Made by a program: the position numbers and the translations under genes
Notes under the pieces: model-generated
Seen by the model: only the letters and a program-made list of their open reading frames with translations
The model's database searches: none
What the model was told of the DNA's origin: nothing
Shown here: positions 20,660 to 29,799 of the stretch, in pieces
Layout of the letters: every line of letters starts with the position of its first letter
How positions within the stretch are numbered: position 1 is the stretch's first letter
Assembly (NCBI GenBank): GCA_022821545.1
Contig: JAJEDJ010000003.1
Coordinates: 1-64,000, forward strand
DNA: 64,000 nt
Origin: Caldilineaceae bacterium
Lineage (GTDB): Bacteria; Chloroflexota; Anaerolineae; Caldilineales; Caldilineaceae
Reading direction: 5' to 3'

Positions 20660-20853
20660 GGTGGGGTTGTGTCTACTGCCGAATTATCGCTGGATGCGCA
20701 GTCTGCCTATTGTACAGGACTCTGGACTGCAATTCAAGCGCAAGAAAACACTTCTCGGGCTCCCGGCGCGGCTGAAAACGCAGTCCGCGGCGACCTTTCG
20801 GACCCGACCGGAGTGGTCTCTTCTCCGGGAAAAAGCGGGTTGGCAAATTACGT

Positions 20854-21786
20854 TCAAGACGACCCGCGGCGCAGGCGGGCCAGTTCGGCTTCAAGTGACT
20901 GCAACCGCTCTTCGGCCTGCCGGCGGGCGGCCGCTTCGGAATCGGCTCGTTGCTCAGCCTGCCGGCGGGCGGCCGCTTCGGCGTCGGCTCGTTGCTCGGC
21001 CTGCCGGCGGGCGGCTACGGATTCCCCGTATTTGGGAAGCACAAACCCCGCATACACCTCGTCGAGCGCGAGTTCCTCCAGCACGGTCAGTTCATAGAGA
21101 TCCCTGTGCCGAAACTGGAAGCCGGGCAGCAGTTGAGAGCGAATCACCCCGCTGGCGTCGGGTTGGATCTCTTCATATTGACCGTCCGGTGTCAGGCGAA
21201 AAAAATGCATGTGTTCGCCGGTGGGGTCGAGAATGTAGTACTCCTGCACGCCGGCCAGCGCGTAGTCGCGCCTCTTCTCCTGCGTATCCCGCAGGACTTC
21301 GACCTGCGTGGAATCGGAGAGGAATTCGACGACGGCGTCGCAGACCCCGGCAAAGGAGCGCTGATCTACGCGTCCCCAGGGGACAGGGTTACTGTTCAAA
21401 ATGATGCCGATGTCCGGCTTGCGGACGGCCTTGCGGATCCCTGACGGCTCGGTTACGTCCTCCATTGTGAGGACAAAGCCCGTCTCCAGATTGATCAGTT
21501 GTGCGATGTCATGCGAGTAGAGATACTGACCGAGCAGGAAAAGGAACCAGACTCCAAGTTCGATTTGGGGCGCATTGGCCAAGGGCTTTGCCTCCAATAT
21601 GCCGTTGTTCCATTCGTAGCTGACGTCGATGTCCGGGTAGGGGTTCTCGTACCATTTTTCCCAGTACTCTTCCAGGGAGACACGACGCCCTTCATCCGGC
21701 GCGAGGGGATTGACCGGCGCAGTACGATCCTTGTTTTGCCCTGCCTGTTCCTTTTGCAGATCATACACTGCTTCTGCAGATCCCAT
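20854..21786 (-). CDS. Uma2 family (DUF820) protein with coiled-coil repeat tail
   Basis: A 310-residue PD-(D/E)XK-like protein of the same family as the gene at 1444. The core has an SLEEYWEKWYENPY lead-in, GIRKAVRKPDIGIIL, the active-site strand GVCDAVVEFLSDST, the Lys-containing helix, and VQEYYILDPTGEHMHFF. After residue about 255 the tail consists of two near-identical 14-residue units (ARRQAEQRADxEA) and a third partial one, a predicted coiled coil. The ATG at 21786 is preceded by TAGGAGAAAGC, a good ribosome-binding site. The biological role of Uma2 proteins is unknown. Confidence 0.87.
   Translation of the reverse strand: MGSAEAVYDLQKEQAGQNKDRTAPVNPLAPDEGRRVSLEEYWEKWYENPYPDIDVSYEWNNGILEAKPLANAPQIELGVWFLFLLGQYLYSHDIAQLINLETGFVLTMEDVTEPSGIRKAVRKPDIGIILNSNPVPWGRVDQRSFAGVCDAVVEFLSDSTQVEVLRDTQEKRRDYALAGVQEYYILDPTGEHMHFFRLTPDGQYEEIQPDASGVIRSQLLPGFQFRHRDLYELTVLEELALDEVYAGFVLPKYGESVAARRQAEQRADAEAAARRQAEQRADSEAAARRQAEERLQSLEAELARLRRGSS
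20917..21014. repeat. 42-bp tandem repeat coding the Uma2 coiled-coil tail
   Basis: Two 42-base units (20917-20958, 20959-21000) differ at only a few positions and are followed by a 14-base partial copy. Each starts CTGCCGGCGGGCGGC on the plus strand. They keep the reading frame (14 codons each), so copy-number change would alter coiled-coil length without breaking the gene. Confidence 0.85.
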
Positions 21787-21811
21787 GCTTTCTCCTATCG
21801 CTCAGACAATT

Positions 21812-21837
21812 AGTACATTATCCCTAAGTACATTATC
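21812..21837. promoter_or_regulatory. Direct repeat in the Uma2 upstream region
   Basis: AGTACATTATC occurs twice (21812-21822 and 21827-21837) with a 15-base period, about 25 bases before the Uma2 start. On the coding strand this reads GATAATGTACT twice, giving two overlapping -10-like GATAAT hexamers. It may be a promoter/operator; no good -35 was identified. Confidence 0.4.
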
Positions 21838-21923
21838 ACCTGTGCGGCGGTCGATTCTGTGTGAATTCTTACGAAACTCGTGTGGCCGTCCCCGATATCC
21901 GGCAGGGCATCCTGCGCGCCTGG

Positions 21924-22403
21924 CTACTTTTTGCTTGCGGCCAGCGTGCGGCGGATCTGGTCCACGTGTGCTTCGCCGTGCTCGACGTACAACTCAAGTT
22001 GCCTGGCTAAGGTGACGGGGCCGCTTTCCGGGTGCATACCGGTGCGCTGCCAGGCGTCATCCGGCAAACTCTCCCAGAACTGGACCCAACGCGCGTGAAG
22101 CGCCTTCAACAGGGCCAGGGAATCGGACAGGTCGGCGCTGCTGCCGTCGGCGAGCAAGGCCCATGCGCCCTCGTCGTAGGGCTTGAGGGTCGGGTTGTCT
22201 TCGGTTGCCATCAGTTTGCAGCGCACATAGCTGTTGATGTGAGAATCTGCAAGATGATGGACGTTCTGGGCCACGGTCCACTCATCGGCCAGTGGTTTGG
22301 CGGTCAGTTCCTGCGGTGAAAGCCCGGATACCATATCTTCGACCTGCTGCGGCAGGCGGCGGATCTTTTCGATTGCGGCTTTACGGGCTTTGGATTCCGA
22401 CAT
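21924..22403 (-). CDS. DinB-like (DUF664/YfiT) putative metal-dependent protein
   Basis: A 159-residue four-helix-bundle protein of the DinB/YfiT superfamily. The metal-binding His pattern is visible as WTVAQNVHHLADSH near residues 45-55 and YVEHGEAHVDQIRRTL at the C-terminus. Members are thiol-dependent transferases or hydrolases, or are uncharacterised. The ATG at 22403 (MSESKARKAAIEKI) is chosen because the first helix begins there. The frame is open to 22490 but would overlap the CRTAC1 gene. It lies 73 bases after the CRTAC1 gene on the same strand. Confidence 0.8.
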   Translation of the reverse strand: MSESKARKAAIEKIRRLPQQVEDMVSGLSPQELTAKPLADEWTVAQNVHHLADSHINSYVRCKLMATEDNPTLKPYDEGAWALLADGSSADLSDSLALLKALHARWVQFWESLPDDAWQRTGMHPESGPVTLARQLELYVEHGEAHVDQIRRTLAASKK

Positions 22404-22476
22404 TTCTATTCTTCCACATTGACTCGGTCGGTATTTGATACTCATTTCGCGCAGCGGGGCTGCGTGCCGTAACGCG

Positions 22477-24219
22477 CTACTCCTGCCCAAGGTCCGTTCT
22501 GGACACTGTCAGCCGCTGCCCCGAGGCGGGCCCAGAGACCGTTGACCACTGGCCATCGGGCCAGCGGATCAGCAGGAGGCGCGGCTCGGTATCGGCGGGA
22601 AAGCCAAAGTGGAGTTGGCCGGGGTCGCTTGAAAGGTAGCCGCGGGTTACGCGTACATCGCGGCGCAGGCGGCCTGCGGGCATCTCGAGAAAGGCTGTAG
22701 CGCCGATGGCTGCCGGGTTGGCGCTGCCGGGCTGCCGCAGTTCGACCTGGAGTGAGGCGCCGCCGCAAAGGCGGTTTTCGAACAACTGGGCCTTGCCCCG
22801 CAGGTTATTGACGACGATATCGAGGTCGCCGTCACCGTCGAGATCGCCCTGGGCTGCGCCGCGTCCGCCGCGTTCGCTGCCCAACCCCCAGTCCGGCATT
22901 CGTTCGAACCGGCCGCCGGTGTTGCGCAGGGCCTGATTGCGCTCGACCAGCTCATGATCGTCCATATGGGCGAAGGTCGTCGACTCGGCAAAGCCGTTGA
23001 CGATGTAGAGATCGAGTTGACCGTCCTGGTCGAGGTCGCCGAAAAGGCTGGCCCAACTCCAGCCGGTGGCGTCGAGCTGGCGGTCACGTCCAAGATTGCG
23101 GAAAGCGCCGTCCCTGTCGGCCACAAGGAGCATGTTTTCCATGCGTTGGGGGTCGCCGGCCGGCAGCGGCGGGTGTTCCGCCTCCATCAGCGGCGCCCAT
23201 GCGCGCATCGTTTCGGGGTCTGTATCGGGCGGCTTCATGTCGCTGGCAAAGAGCGCGGCGCGGCCGGAATTATCCACGTCGCCTAGGTCGAAGCTCATCG
23301 TGCTGTGCGTGGTTTCGGGGAAGACTGACGCCGGCTGCCAGCCGTCGGCGTGGTTGCGCCAGAACTGATCGGGCAAGGCGAAGTCGTTGCCGACCAGAAG
23401 GTCGAGCCGGCCGTCGCCGTCTTCATCCCAGAGGGCGATGGCCAGGGCCTGGGCCTCTTCGGCAAGCCGCTGGGCGCGGAATTCGCCCGCCTCATTCCAG
23501 TGGATATAGACCCCGGCCTCGTCTTTGAGCAGATATTCGTTGCCCAGCTCGGTCAGCAGCCCGATGTCGTAGGAGGCGGTAACGGCGTCCAGGTCGCCGT
23601 CGGCGTCCAAATCGGCCCAATCCATGGCATAGGCGGGCTTGGCAAGTCCGTTGACGAACTCCTGTACGAAACGGCCGGGCTCGCCGGCGGCCAGCTCAGC
23701 GCCGCGATTGCGCCAGAAATTGATCGCGCCGCCGACGCGTGTCAGCGCGAGGTCGGTCCAGCCATCCCCGTCCACATCGACTGCGTTCACGGCGCGCGTG
23801 CGTCCGACCGGCATCAGTTCCTGGCGGAAGTTCAGGTCCCCTTCGTTCCAGAAGATCGAGTTGGGGTTGTCGTAGTTGCCGAGGACCAGATCGAGGTCGC
23901 CGTCATTGTCGAGATCGTTGATGGCAACGCCGGCGCCGTTGGCCTCGTACATACGGATGATGCCGTCGGCGGTCGTCGTGATGTGAGGGAGGTCGTGGGT
24001 TATGAACTGGTCGGCACACTGACCGGCTTCAGGACTGAACTGCCCCACCTGGACCGAAGCCGGCACGGTCAGGCTGAGAAGATCGTAGTTCGGGGCACAG
24101 CCGCTGAATACGAGGCAGAACAGGGCAAACAAAACAGCGGCGGCCGGGAACGGCCGCAGACTGAAAGCTCTCTTCCTCAAATGCAAGGCAGGGTTGAGTC
24201 GCCTACTCTTATGTACCAT
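22477..24219 (-). CDS. CRTAC1-family FG-GAP/VCBS repeat lipoprotein with ASPIC/UnbV domain
   Basis: A 580-residue exported protein. A basic N-terminus, hydrophobic helix and lipobox FSGC near residue 41 predict a lipoprotein. It carries at least six FG-GAP/VCBS repeats with Ca-binding loops of the DxDxDG type: DLDNDGDLDLVLGN, DVDGDGWTDLAL, DLDADGDLDAV, DEDGDGRLDLLVGN, DLDQDGQLDLYIVNG and DLDGDGDLDIVVNN. These build a beta-propeller. The C-terminal about 70 residues (GYLSSDPGQLHFGF ... RWPDGQWSTV) are the ASPIC/UnbV domain that defines the CRTAC1 group. It probably binds surface glycans or proteins outside the cell. ATG 24219 is preferred to the adjoining GTG. Confidence 0.88.
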   Translation of the reverse strand: MVHKSRRLNPALHLRKRAFSLRPFPAAAVLFALFCLVFSGCAPNYDLLSLTVPASVQVGQFSPEAGQCADQFITHDLPHITTTADGIIRMYEANGAGVAINDLDNDGDLDLVLGNYDNPNSIFWNEGDLNFRQELMPVGRTRAVNAVDVDGDGWTDLALTRVGGAINFWRNRGAELAAGEPGRFVQEFVNGLAKPAYAMDWADLDADGDLDAVTASYDIGLLTELGNEYLLKDEAGVYIHWNEAGEFRAQRLAEEAQALAIALWDEDGDGRLDLLVGNDFALPDQFWRNHADGWQPASVFPETTHSTMSFDLGDVDNSGRAALFASDMKPPDTDPETMRAWAPLMEAEHPPLPAGDPQRMENMLLVADRDGAFRNLGRDRQLDATGWSWASLFGDLDQDGQLDLYIVNGFAESTTFAHMDDHELVERNQALRNTGGRFERMPDWGLGSERGGRGAAQGDLDGDGDLDIVVNNLRGKAQLFENRLCGGASLQVELRQPGSANPAAIGATAFLEMPAGRLRRDVRVTRGYLSSDPGQLHFGFPADTEPRLLLIRWPDGQWSTVSGPASGQRLTVSRTDLGQE

Positions 24220-24222
24220 CAC

Positions 24223-24675
24223 AGATCCGTCTCCCGGGTGTGTTTCGGATAAGTGTTGCGGATAAGTGGTGTGGAGGCGTATTCAGTATATGCCGAAGGA
24301 ATCGGGCTGTCAACGAGTAGCGAGATCAGGATGCTCCCCCCCGACATTCGCTGCAAGTTGCCTGAACTATGATTGAGGAGGATATGGAGGATGGACTGTA
24401 ATTGTCGTCACGCTGCAATAATGGGCTGGGCGATACCCTTTGGGCGGGTGGCAACTTGGGGCTGGGGCGCCCTTACGAGCGCATGACGACAAGTGTACGG
24501 CCCTTGTACGAGTTGCCGGGAGCGCACGGGAAGCGCGCCATTTCCATATCATTTCACTTGCCCGCGTCAATGTTCTTGTGTATTCTATCTCGGCTGAAAT
24601 GCAGGTAGGACCGGAATCGGTAGAATCTCACTGCGTTCAGTCACTGTTCACAAACCATCAGCCACAAGAAGAAGA
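24223..24675. other. Divergent intergenic region before topA
   Basis: About 450 bases between the divergent CRTAC1 and topA genes. Apart from the topA promoter (24558-24586) I see no convincing gene; the open frames here have atypical composition and no ribosome-binding sites. Confidence 0.5.
24558..24586 (+). promoter_or_regulatory. Candidate sigma70 promoter of topA
   Basis: TTGCCC (24558-24563), a 17-base spacer and TATTCT (24581-24586) lie about 90 bases upstream of the topA ATG. The hexamers are near consensus and the spacing is ideal. Confidence 0.5.
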
Positions 24676-27576
24676 ATGTCGAAACTAGTCATTGTAGAGT
24701 CGCCGACCAAGGCCAGAACGATTCGCGGTTTCTTGCCAAAGGGATATGAAGTCAAGGCCAGCATGGGGCACGTGCGCGATCTGCCCGCCTCTGCCGCCGA
24801 GGTTCCCGCGAAGGTGAAGGGTGAACCCTGGGCGCGCCTCGGAGTCAAGGTACAGGATGAGTTCGAGCCGCTATATGTCGTTCCCTCGGACAAGAAGAAG
24901 GTCGTTTCCGAGCTGAGGTCGGCTTTGAAAGGGGCGGACGAGGTCTTGCTCGCCACGGACGAGGACCGGGAAGGGGAGAGTATCGGCTGGCATCTCTATG
25001 AGGTGCTGAAGCCGAAAGTTCCGGTCAGGCGGATGATTTTTCACGAGATTACGCGGGAGGCCATCGAGCAGGCGTTGAAGTCGACGCGTTCGATCGACAA
25101 CGATCTGGTGCGGGCGCAGGAGACGCGCCGCATTCTCGACCGCCTGGTGGGGTATACGATCTCGCCGTTGTTGTGGAAGAAGATCGCGCCCAGGCTGTCG
25201 GCCGGCCGCGTGCAGAGCGCGGCGGTGCGGCTGCTGGTGCTGAGGGAGCGGGAACGGCGGGCATTTGTAAGCGGTTCCTATTGGGATCTGAAAGCGCAAC
25301 TTAACAAACGCCCTGACAGCGCGGCGCACCGTTTCGAGGCCACGCTGGTTTCGGTGAACGGAACGCGGGTGGCCGCCGGACGGGACTTCGATGAGTCTAC
25401 GGGAAAGATCGCGGCTGCTAAGCGGGTCAAGACGCACCCAAGCGAGGGCAGCGGCGACGTTCTGCTGCTGGATGAAGAACAGGCGAGGGCGTTGCGGCAG
25501 CGCCTGCAAGACGGCAGTTGGATCGTGCATTCGACCGAGAGTTCGGAACAGTCCCGCTCGCCGTCGCCGCCATTTACGACGAGCACCCTTCAGCAGGAGG
25601 CCAACCGCAAGAAAGGGTGGGGCGCGCGGCGCACGATGCGGGTGGCGCAGTCCCTGTACGAAAACGGCTACATCACCTATATGCGCACCGATTCCGTGCA
25701 TCTGAGCGACGAGGCGGTGAACGCGGCGCGGCGGCGTGTGCAGGAGCGCTACGGCGAACGGTATCTGACTGAGAAACCGCGGCGGTACAGGACGAAGTCG
25801 AAGGGTGCCCAGGAGGCGCATGAAGCCATCCGGCCGGCCGGCAACGCGATGCGGCCTCTGGAAACGCTTCCGCTCTCCGGCGACGAGGCGACCCTTTACG
25901 ACATGATCTGGAAGCGGACCGTGGCGACGCAGATGGCGAACGCCCGCTTGCGTACAACGACCGTGATGATACGCGCAACAGGGCAGTCGCAAAAGGACGC
26001 GGCGGATGAGGCGCTCTTCCGCGCCTCGGGACGGGAGATCCTCTTCCCGGGATACTTCCGTGCCTATGTTGAAGGCTCCGACGATCCCGATGCCGCCATC
26101 GAGGACCAGGAATCGCCGTTGCCGGCGCTGGCCAAAAATGAAGAGGTGGACTGCCGCAAACTGGATGCGGTGGGGCACGCCACGAAGCCGCCCGCCCGCT
26201 ACACCGAGGCGACGCTGGTTCGAGCGCTGGAGACGGAGGGTATCGGCCGCCCGAGCACCTACGCCACCATCATCGACACGATCCAGAACCGGGGTTACGT
26301 CTTCAAACAGCGGCGGGAGCTGGTGCCCACGTTCGTTGCGTTTGCGGTCGTGCAGCTCCTCGAGAGCAACTTCGAGGAGCTGGTGGACCTGAAGTTTACC
26401 GCGGAGATGGAGCAGACGCTGGACGACATCGCGGAGGGGGAGGCCGACTGGCTCGAATACCTGAACCAGTTCTATCTGAGTGAGCAGGGGTTGGAAAGCC
26501 AGGTTAGAGAAAAGGAAAACGTCATCGATCCCCGCCATGCGGGCCGGGTCGATTTTCCCGACCTGCCGGTCGAGGTGCGGATCGGACAGTTTGGGCCGTT
26601 TCTGGCGCGGGAGGTGAACGGCGACAGACAGACGGTGAGCCTGCCGGATGACCTTGCGCCAGGGGACCTGGATGCGGCCGCGGCCGAGGCGCTTGTGAGT
26701 GCAAAGCGGGAGGGGCCGATCAAACTGGGGGACGACCCGGTGAGCGGCCAGCCGGTTCTGGTTAAGGATGGACGTTACGGCGCCTACGTGCAGTTGGGCG
26801 AAGACGGGGCGAGAGAGCAGAAGCCGCGAACCCCGTCTGGTCCGGTTGACATCAACACGGCTACGGCCAGGGAACTGACCGCGCTGCCGGGGATCGGACC
26901 GGGACTGGCCAAGGGGATCATCGCAGGCCGTCCCTATTCATCGGCGGCGGAATTGGAGCGGGTTCCCCGGCTTAGCGCCAAGACCGCTGAAACGCTCACG
27001 CCCCTGGTTGTCGCGGGCAAAGGCAAGCCCAAGGCCGCGGTCGCCTCGGCGGAGGAACGGCAGAGCAAATCCAATGGGAAACCGAAGCGTGCCAGCCTCC
27101 TTGAGGGCATGACGAAGGAGGAGATGGACCTGGAGACCGCTCTGCAACTCCTGAGCCTGCCGCGCCTGCTGGGCACCCATCCTGACGACGGTGAGGAGGT
27201 GCTCGCCGGCGTGGGCCGTTACGGGCCCTACGTGGTGCATAACCGGAAGTTTGTGAGCCTGAAGGCGCCGGACAATGTGCTGGAGGTGGACCTGCCGCGT
27301 GCATTGGCGATGATCAAGGAGGCGCCGGACCGGAGACGGGGCGGCTCCACGCGCACAGTCCTGAAGGAGCTGGGCGAGCATCCCAAAGACGGTGAATCGG
27401 TACGCGTTCTCGACGGGCGCTACGGTCCGTACGTCAACCACAATAGCACGAACGCCAATATCCCGAAGGAGACGGATCCGCAGAGTGTTACGCTGGAGCA
27501 GGCGCTGACGATGCTGGCCGAGCGGGAGAAAAGTGGGAAGGGCAGAGGCAGAGGCGGTCGCAGGAGAAGAAGATAG
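24676..27576 (+). CDS. topA: DNA topoisomerase I (type IA) with embedded HhH segment
   Basis: A 966-residue type IA topoisomerase that relaxes negative supercoils through a 5'-phosphotyrosyl link. The TOPRIM domain opens with [14 protein letters not shown] (Glu8) and includes [15 protein letters not shown]. The catalytic Tyr335 is in [22 protein letters not shown] and the central domain follow. Instead of Cys4 zinc fingers the C-terminus has TopA C-terminal repeats ending in RYGPYV (about 640, 680, 850, 920), and a ComEA-like helix-hairpin-helix of about 55 residues ([20 protein letters not shown]) is inserted near residues 722-780. The tail is basic ([11 protein letters not shown]). The ATG at 24676 has a weak AAGAAG site. 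Confidence 0.95.
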   Translation: MSKLVIVESPTKARTIRGFLPKGYEVKASMGHVRDLPASAAEVPAKVKGEPWARLGVKVQDEFEPLYVVPSDKKKVVSELRSALKGADEVLLATDEDREGESIGWHLYEVLKPKVPVRRMIFHEITREAIEQALKSTRSIDNDLVRAQETRRILDRLVGYTISPLLWKKIAPRLSAGRVQSAAVRLLVLRERERRAFVSGSYWDLKAQLNKRPDSAAHRFEATLVSVNGTRVAAGRDFDESTGKIAAAKRVKTHPSEGSGDVLLLDEEQARALRQRLQDGSWIVHSTESSEQSRSPSPPFTTSTLQQEANRKKGWGARRTMRVAQSLYENGYITYMRTDSVHLSDEAVNAARRRVQERYGERYLTEKPRRYRTKSKGAQEAHEAIRPAGNAMRPLETLPLSGDEATLYDMIWKRTVATQMANARLRTTTVMIRATGQSQKDAADEALFRASGREILFPGYFRAYVEGSDDPDAAIEDQESPLPALAKNEEVDCRKLDAVGHATKPPARYTEATLVRALETEGIGRPSTYATIIDTIQNRGYVFKQRRELVPTFVAFAVVQLLESNFEELVDLKFTAEMEQTLDDIAEGEADWLEYLNQFYLSEQGLESQVREKENVIDPRHAGRVDFPDLPVEVRIGQFGPFLAREVNGDRQTVSLPDDLAPGDLDAAAAEALVSAKREGPIKLGDDPVSGQPVLVKDGRYGAYVQLGEDGAREQKPRTPSGPVDINTATARELTALPGIGPGLAKGIIAGRPYSSAAELERVPRLSAKTAETLTPLVVAGKGKPKAAVASAEERQSKSNGKPKRASLLEGMTKEEMDLETALQLLSLPRLLGTHPDDGEEVLAGVGRYGPYVVHNRKFVSLKAPDNVLEVDLPRALAMIKEAPDRRRGGSTRTVLKELGEHPKDGESVRVLDGRYGPYVNHNSTNANIPKETDPQSVTLEQALTMLAEREKSGKGRGRGGRRRRR

Positions 27577-27601
27577 TTCGAATTGCGGGGATTGAAACCC
27601 A

Positions 27602-27622
27602 CTGCCCGCCCTGCCAGGGCAG
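27602..27622 (+). terminator. Possible topA terminator hairpin
   Basis: CTGCCC (27602-27607) and GGGCAG (27617-27622) can pair around a 9-base loop; an alternative inner stem is GCCCT/AGGGC. It sits 26 bases after the topA stop but no T-run follows, so intrinsic termination is uncertain. Confidence 0.3.
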
Positions 27623-27768
27623 ATTCAATATAGAAATCGAACTGTTCCGCGAGTTATCTTTAGCATCGGTTTTCTCTTCTGCGAATCGTCCGACTACAGT
27701 ATCGTGAAATCTGTCACCGCAAATTGAGAGGGCTTCCAACCCGTCGGCAACGCAGACTGGACCCAAGA

Positions 27769-28098
27769 ATGGCAAAGATAAAAAAAACGTACGCCATCGT
27801 GCCCGATACAAGCAACAAGACGTACCCTGTCATCTGGCACATCCATACGCTCTGGCAGACGGACATTCAAGGTCTGCTGCGTGAATTCCATTCCACTTAT
27901 ACCTCTCTCGACAGAGCCGAGGACGCAGTCCGCGAGCGCCTTATCCACGCCGGCCATCGCGCGAACGTATCCGCAGTGGCGGCGAAGCAAATCGCAGACA
28001 GAGCGCTCTGGAAATACATGGAAATGTTGGACGACGCCGACTGGGTCGACGGCGTCCTCGGCGACGCTTTGGACGCGTCGGAGGATGACAGTCGGTGA
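27769..28098 (+). CDS. Hypothetical protein, 109 residues
   Basis: I do not recognise this protein. The ATG at 27769 gives MAKIKKTYAIVPDTSNKTYP, a soluble mixed alpha/beta protein with no signal peptide, cysteine motif or nucleotide-binding loop. The middle contains a predicted helix LDRAEDAVRERLIHAGH and the C-terminus is acidic (DDADWVDGVLGDAL). The frame is open upstream to 27724 but the sequence there looks non-coding. Codon use is in line with its neighbours. It follows topA by about 190 bases and converges on chrA, so context gives no functional hint. Confidence 0.55.
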   Translation: MAKIKKTYAIVPDTSNKTYPVIWHIHTLWQTDIQGLLREFHSTYTSLDRAEDAVRERLIHAGHRANVSAVAAKQIADRALWKYMEMLDDADWVDGVLGDALDASEDDSR

Positions 28099-28144
28099 AG
28101 TGCCGCCCCGGTCGGGCGCCTATGTTCGGCGGCCTCGCCCAGTA

Positions 28145-29356
28145 TCAGCCCAACAACGACAACGGCCACCCGAGCAAAGCCCCGCCGATCACCACCCAGG
28201 CCGAAGTGACGCGCCAGCGGAGCACCGCGGCCGCGGCCAGCAGTGCAATCACGGCGGCCGGCCAGGCTGTGACTATGTCTCCGGTCAGGCGCACCAGAAC
28301 CGCGGCCATCAGGCCGACCGCGCTCACGTTGACGGCGTCCAGAAAGGCGCCCATCCATGCCGAGCGGCGCAGGCGGGGCACGATCGGGTTGAGGATGGCG
28401 ACGAAGACGAATGAGGGCGCGAAGATGGCGGCGGCGCTGATGGCCGCGCCGGGGATGCCGGCGAGCACGTAGCCGATGAAGGCGGCTGTCGAGAGGACGG
28501 GGCCGGGTGTAAACTGACCGATGGCGATGGCGTCGAGCAGCTGCTGCTGGGTGAGCCAGCCGTATTCGTGGACCAGATCGCCTTCGAGAAAGGCCACGAG
28601 CACGTAGCCGCTGCCGTAGAGGACGCTGCCGACCTTGAGGAAGAACAGTCCGAGCGCGCCGAGGGTAAAGGCGGGAACCGCGGCGGCCGCCAGCAGGGCC
28701 GCCCACTTGAGCGCCGACGCCGGGGATGGGCCTGCCCAGGGAAGCGCACCGCCGCTATCCGGCAGTGCCAGCAGCGCCGCGGCGCCGCTCCAGCCCGACA
28801 GGGAGCGCAGCGCGAGCATCCCCAGCAGGCCCCCTGCAATCAGCGACCAGATCACCGGCGCGCCGAAGTAGACCGCGACCGCGACCGCGATCCCGACAAT
28901 GGCGAGGGCGATGCGTGTGCGGGCTGCCTCCTTGGGCTTTGAGGCCGTCTGGCCCAGCCGCCAGAGGGCGCCGAGGATGACCGCCAGGACCGCGGGCTTC
29001 ACGCCTGCCAGGAACGGTTGCACGGCCGGCAGCGCGCCGAACTTCACATAGACCCAGGCGATTAGCGTGGACAGGAAGACCGCGGGCAGCACAAACGAAA
29101 TGCCGGCGGCAATCAGGCCGGGCCAGCCGGCGCGCTGATAGCCGATATGGATCATCATTTCGGTTGAATTGGGGCCGGGGATCAGATTGGTGGCGCCGAC
29201 CAGGTCGAGAAAATGCTCTCTGCTCAGCCATTTGCGCCGGGCGACCGCCTCATCTTCCAGCATGGCGATGTGGCTGGCCGGCCCGCCAAAGCCGATGATC
29301 CCCAGTTTTCCACACAGTTTGACGACTTCACCAACGGTTCCGGTAGCCAATTTCAC
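28145..29356 (-). CDS. chrA: Chromate efflux transporter, CHR family (two-domain)
   Basis: A 403-residue membrane protein of the long-chain CHR family, with two homologous halves of about six helices each. The N-half carries GIIGFGGPASHIAML and GATNLIPGPNSTEM; the C-half carries FLKVGSVLYGSGYV and AIAIGQFTPGPVLSTAAFIG. These paired FGGP and PGP motifs are family hallmarks. Known members export chromate, probably by proton exchange; other anions are possible. The start is GTG at 29356 with AAGGTG upstream; no ATG fits the family N-terminus. Confidence 0.92.
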   Translation of the reverse strand: MKLATGTVGEVVKLCGKLGIIGFGGPASHIAMLEDEAVARRKWLSREHFLDLVGATNLIPGPNSTEMMIHIGYQRAGWPGLIAAGISFVLPAVFLSTLIAWVYVKFGALPAVQPFLAGVKPAVLAVILGALWRLGQTASKPKEAARTRIALAIVGIAVAVAVYFGAPVIWSLIAGGLLGMLALRSLSGWSGAAALLALPDSGGALPWAGPSPASALKWAALLAAAAVPAFTLGALGLFFLKVGSVLYGSGYVLVAFLEGDLVHEYGWLTQQQLLDAIAIGQFTPGPVLSTAAFIGYVLAGIPGAAISAAAIFAPSFVFVAILNPIVPRLRRSAWMGAFLDAVNVSAVGLMAAVLVRLTGDIVTAWPAAVIALLAAAAVLRWRVTSAWVVIGGALLGWPLSLLG

Positions 29357-29799
29357 ACCTTATGACACTGTTTGGTTTGAATCCTTCCTGAAGAGAGAAA
29401 CTTTGCCGGGAACTGCGCGCGCAAACAACTCGTTGAGACTAGACGGTCGTACTGATTGAATCCGACGGCAATGTACCGAACTGCATCCCGTTTGTCAACG
29501 TCCGATCAGCGGCCCGGCCGCAGGACATGGACGGCGTCGCCGGCGAATCTGCGGAAAGCCGCCCTGAATACGACGGCATGCCAGACTGGATGCCGCCAGA
29601 GGAAGTAGCTCTCCTGACAGTCCTTGCCGGCGCCTGCGGGAGGCAAACCGGATGTTGACCAATGCCGGTGTTGACCATATACTTTTGATTTGGACTCTGT
29701 GACATCGGACTCTAGTGTTATTGAACTCTGTGACATTGGACTCTGTGTCAGGGGCCTCCACAATTTAACTTTCAGTAGCTGTCAGGCAGTTGAACGGCA
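29357..29799. other. Intergenic region with a 31-bp direct repeat
   Basis: About 440 bases between divergent chrA and the CapA-like gene. No gene is apparent. A 20-base element starting ACTCTGTGACAT and ending GGACTCT occurs at 29694-29713 and 29725-29744 with one mismatch, a third partial copy following. Confidence 0.6.

Noticed and set aside
27570..27590. GTTCGAATT as a tRNA T-loop
   Set aside because: No acceptor stem, anticodon arm or other tRNA elements can be assembled around it.
27588..27600. GGGGATTGAAAC, similar to the 3' end of many CRISPR repeats
   Set aside because: Only one copy is present; there is no second repeat, spacer pattern or cas gene nearby.
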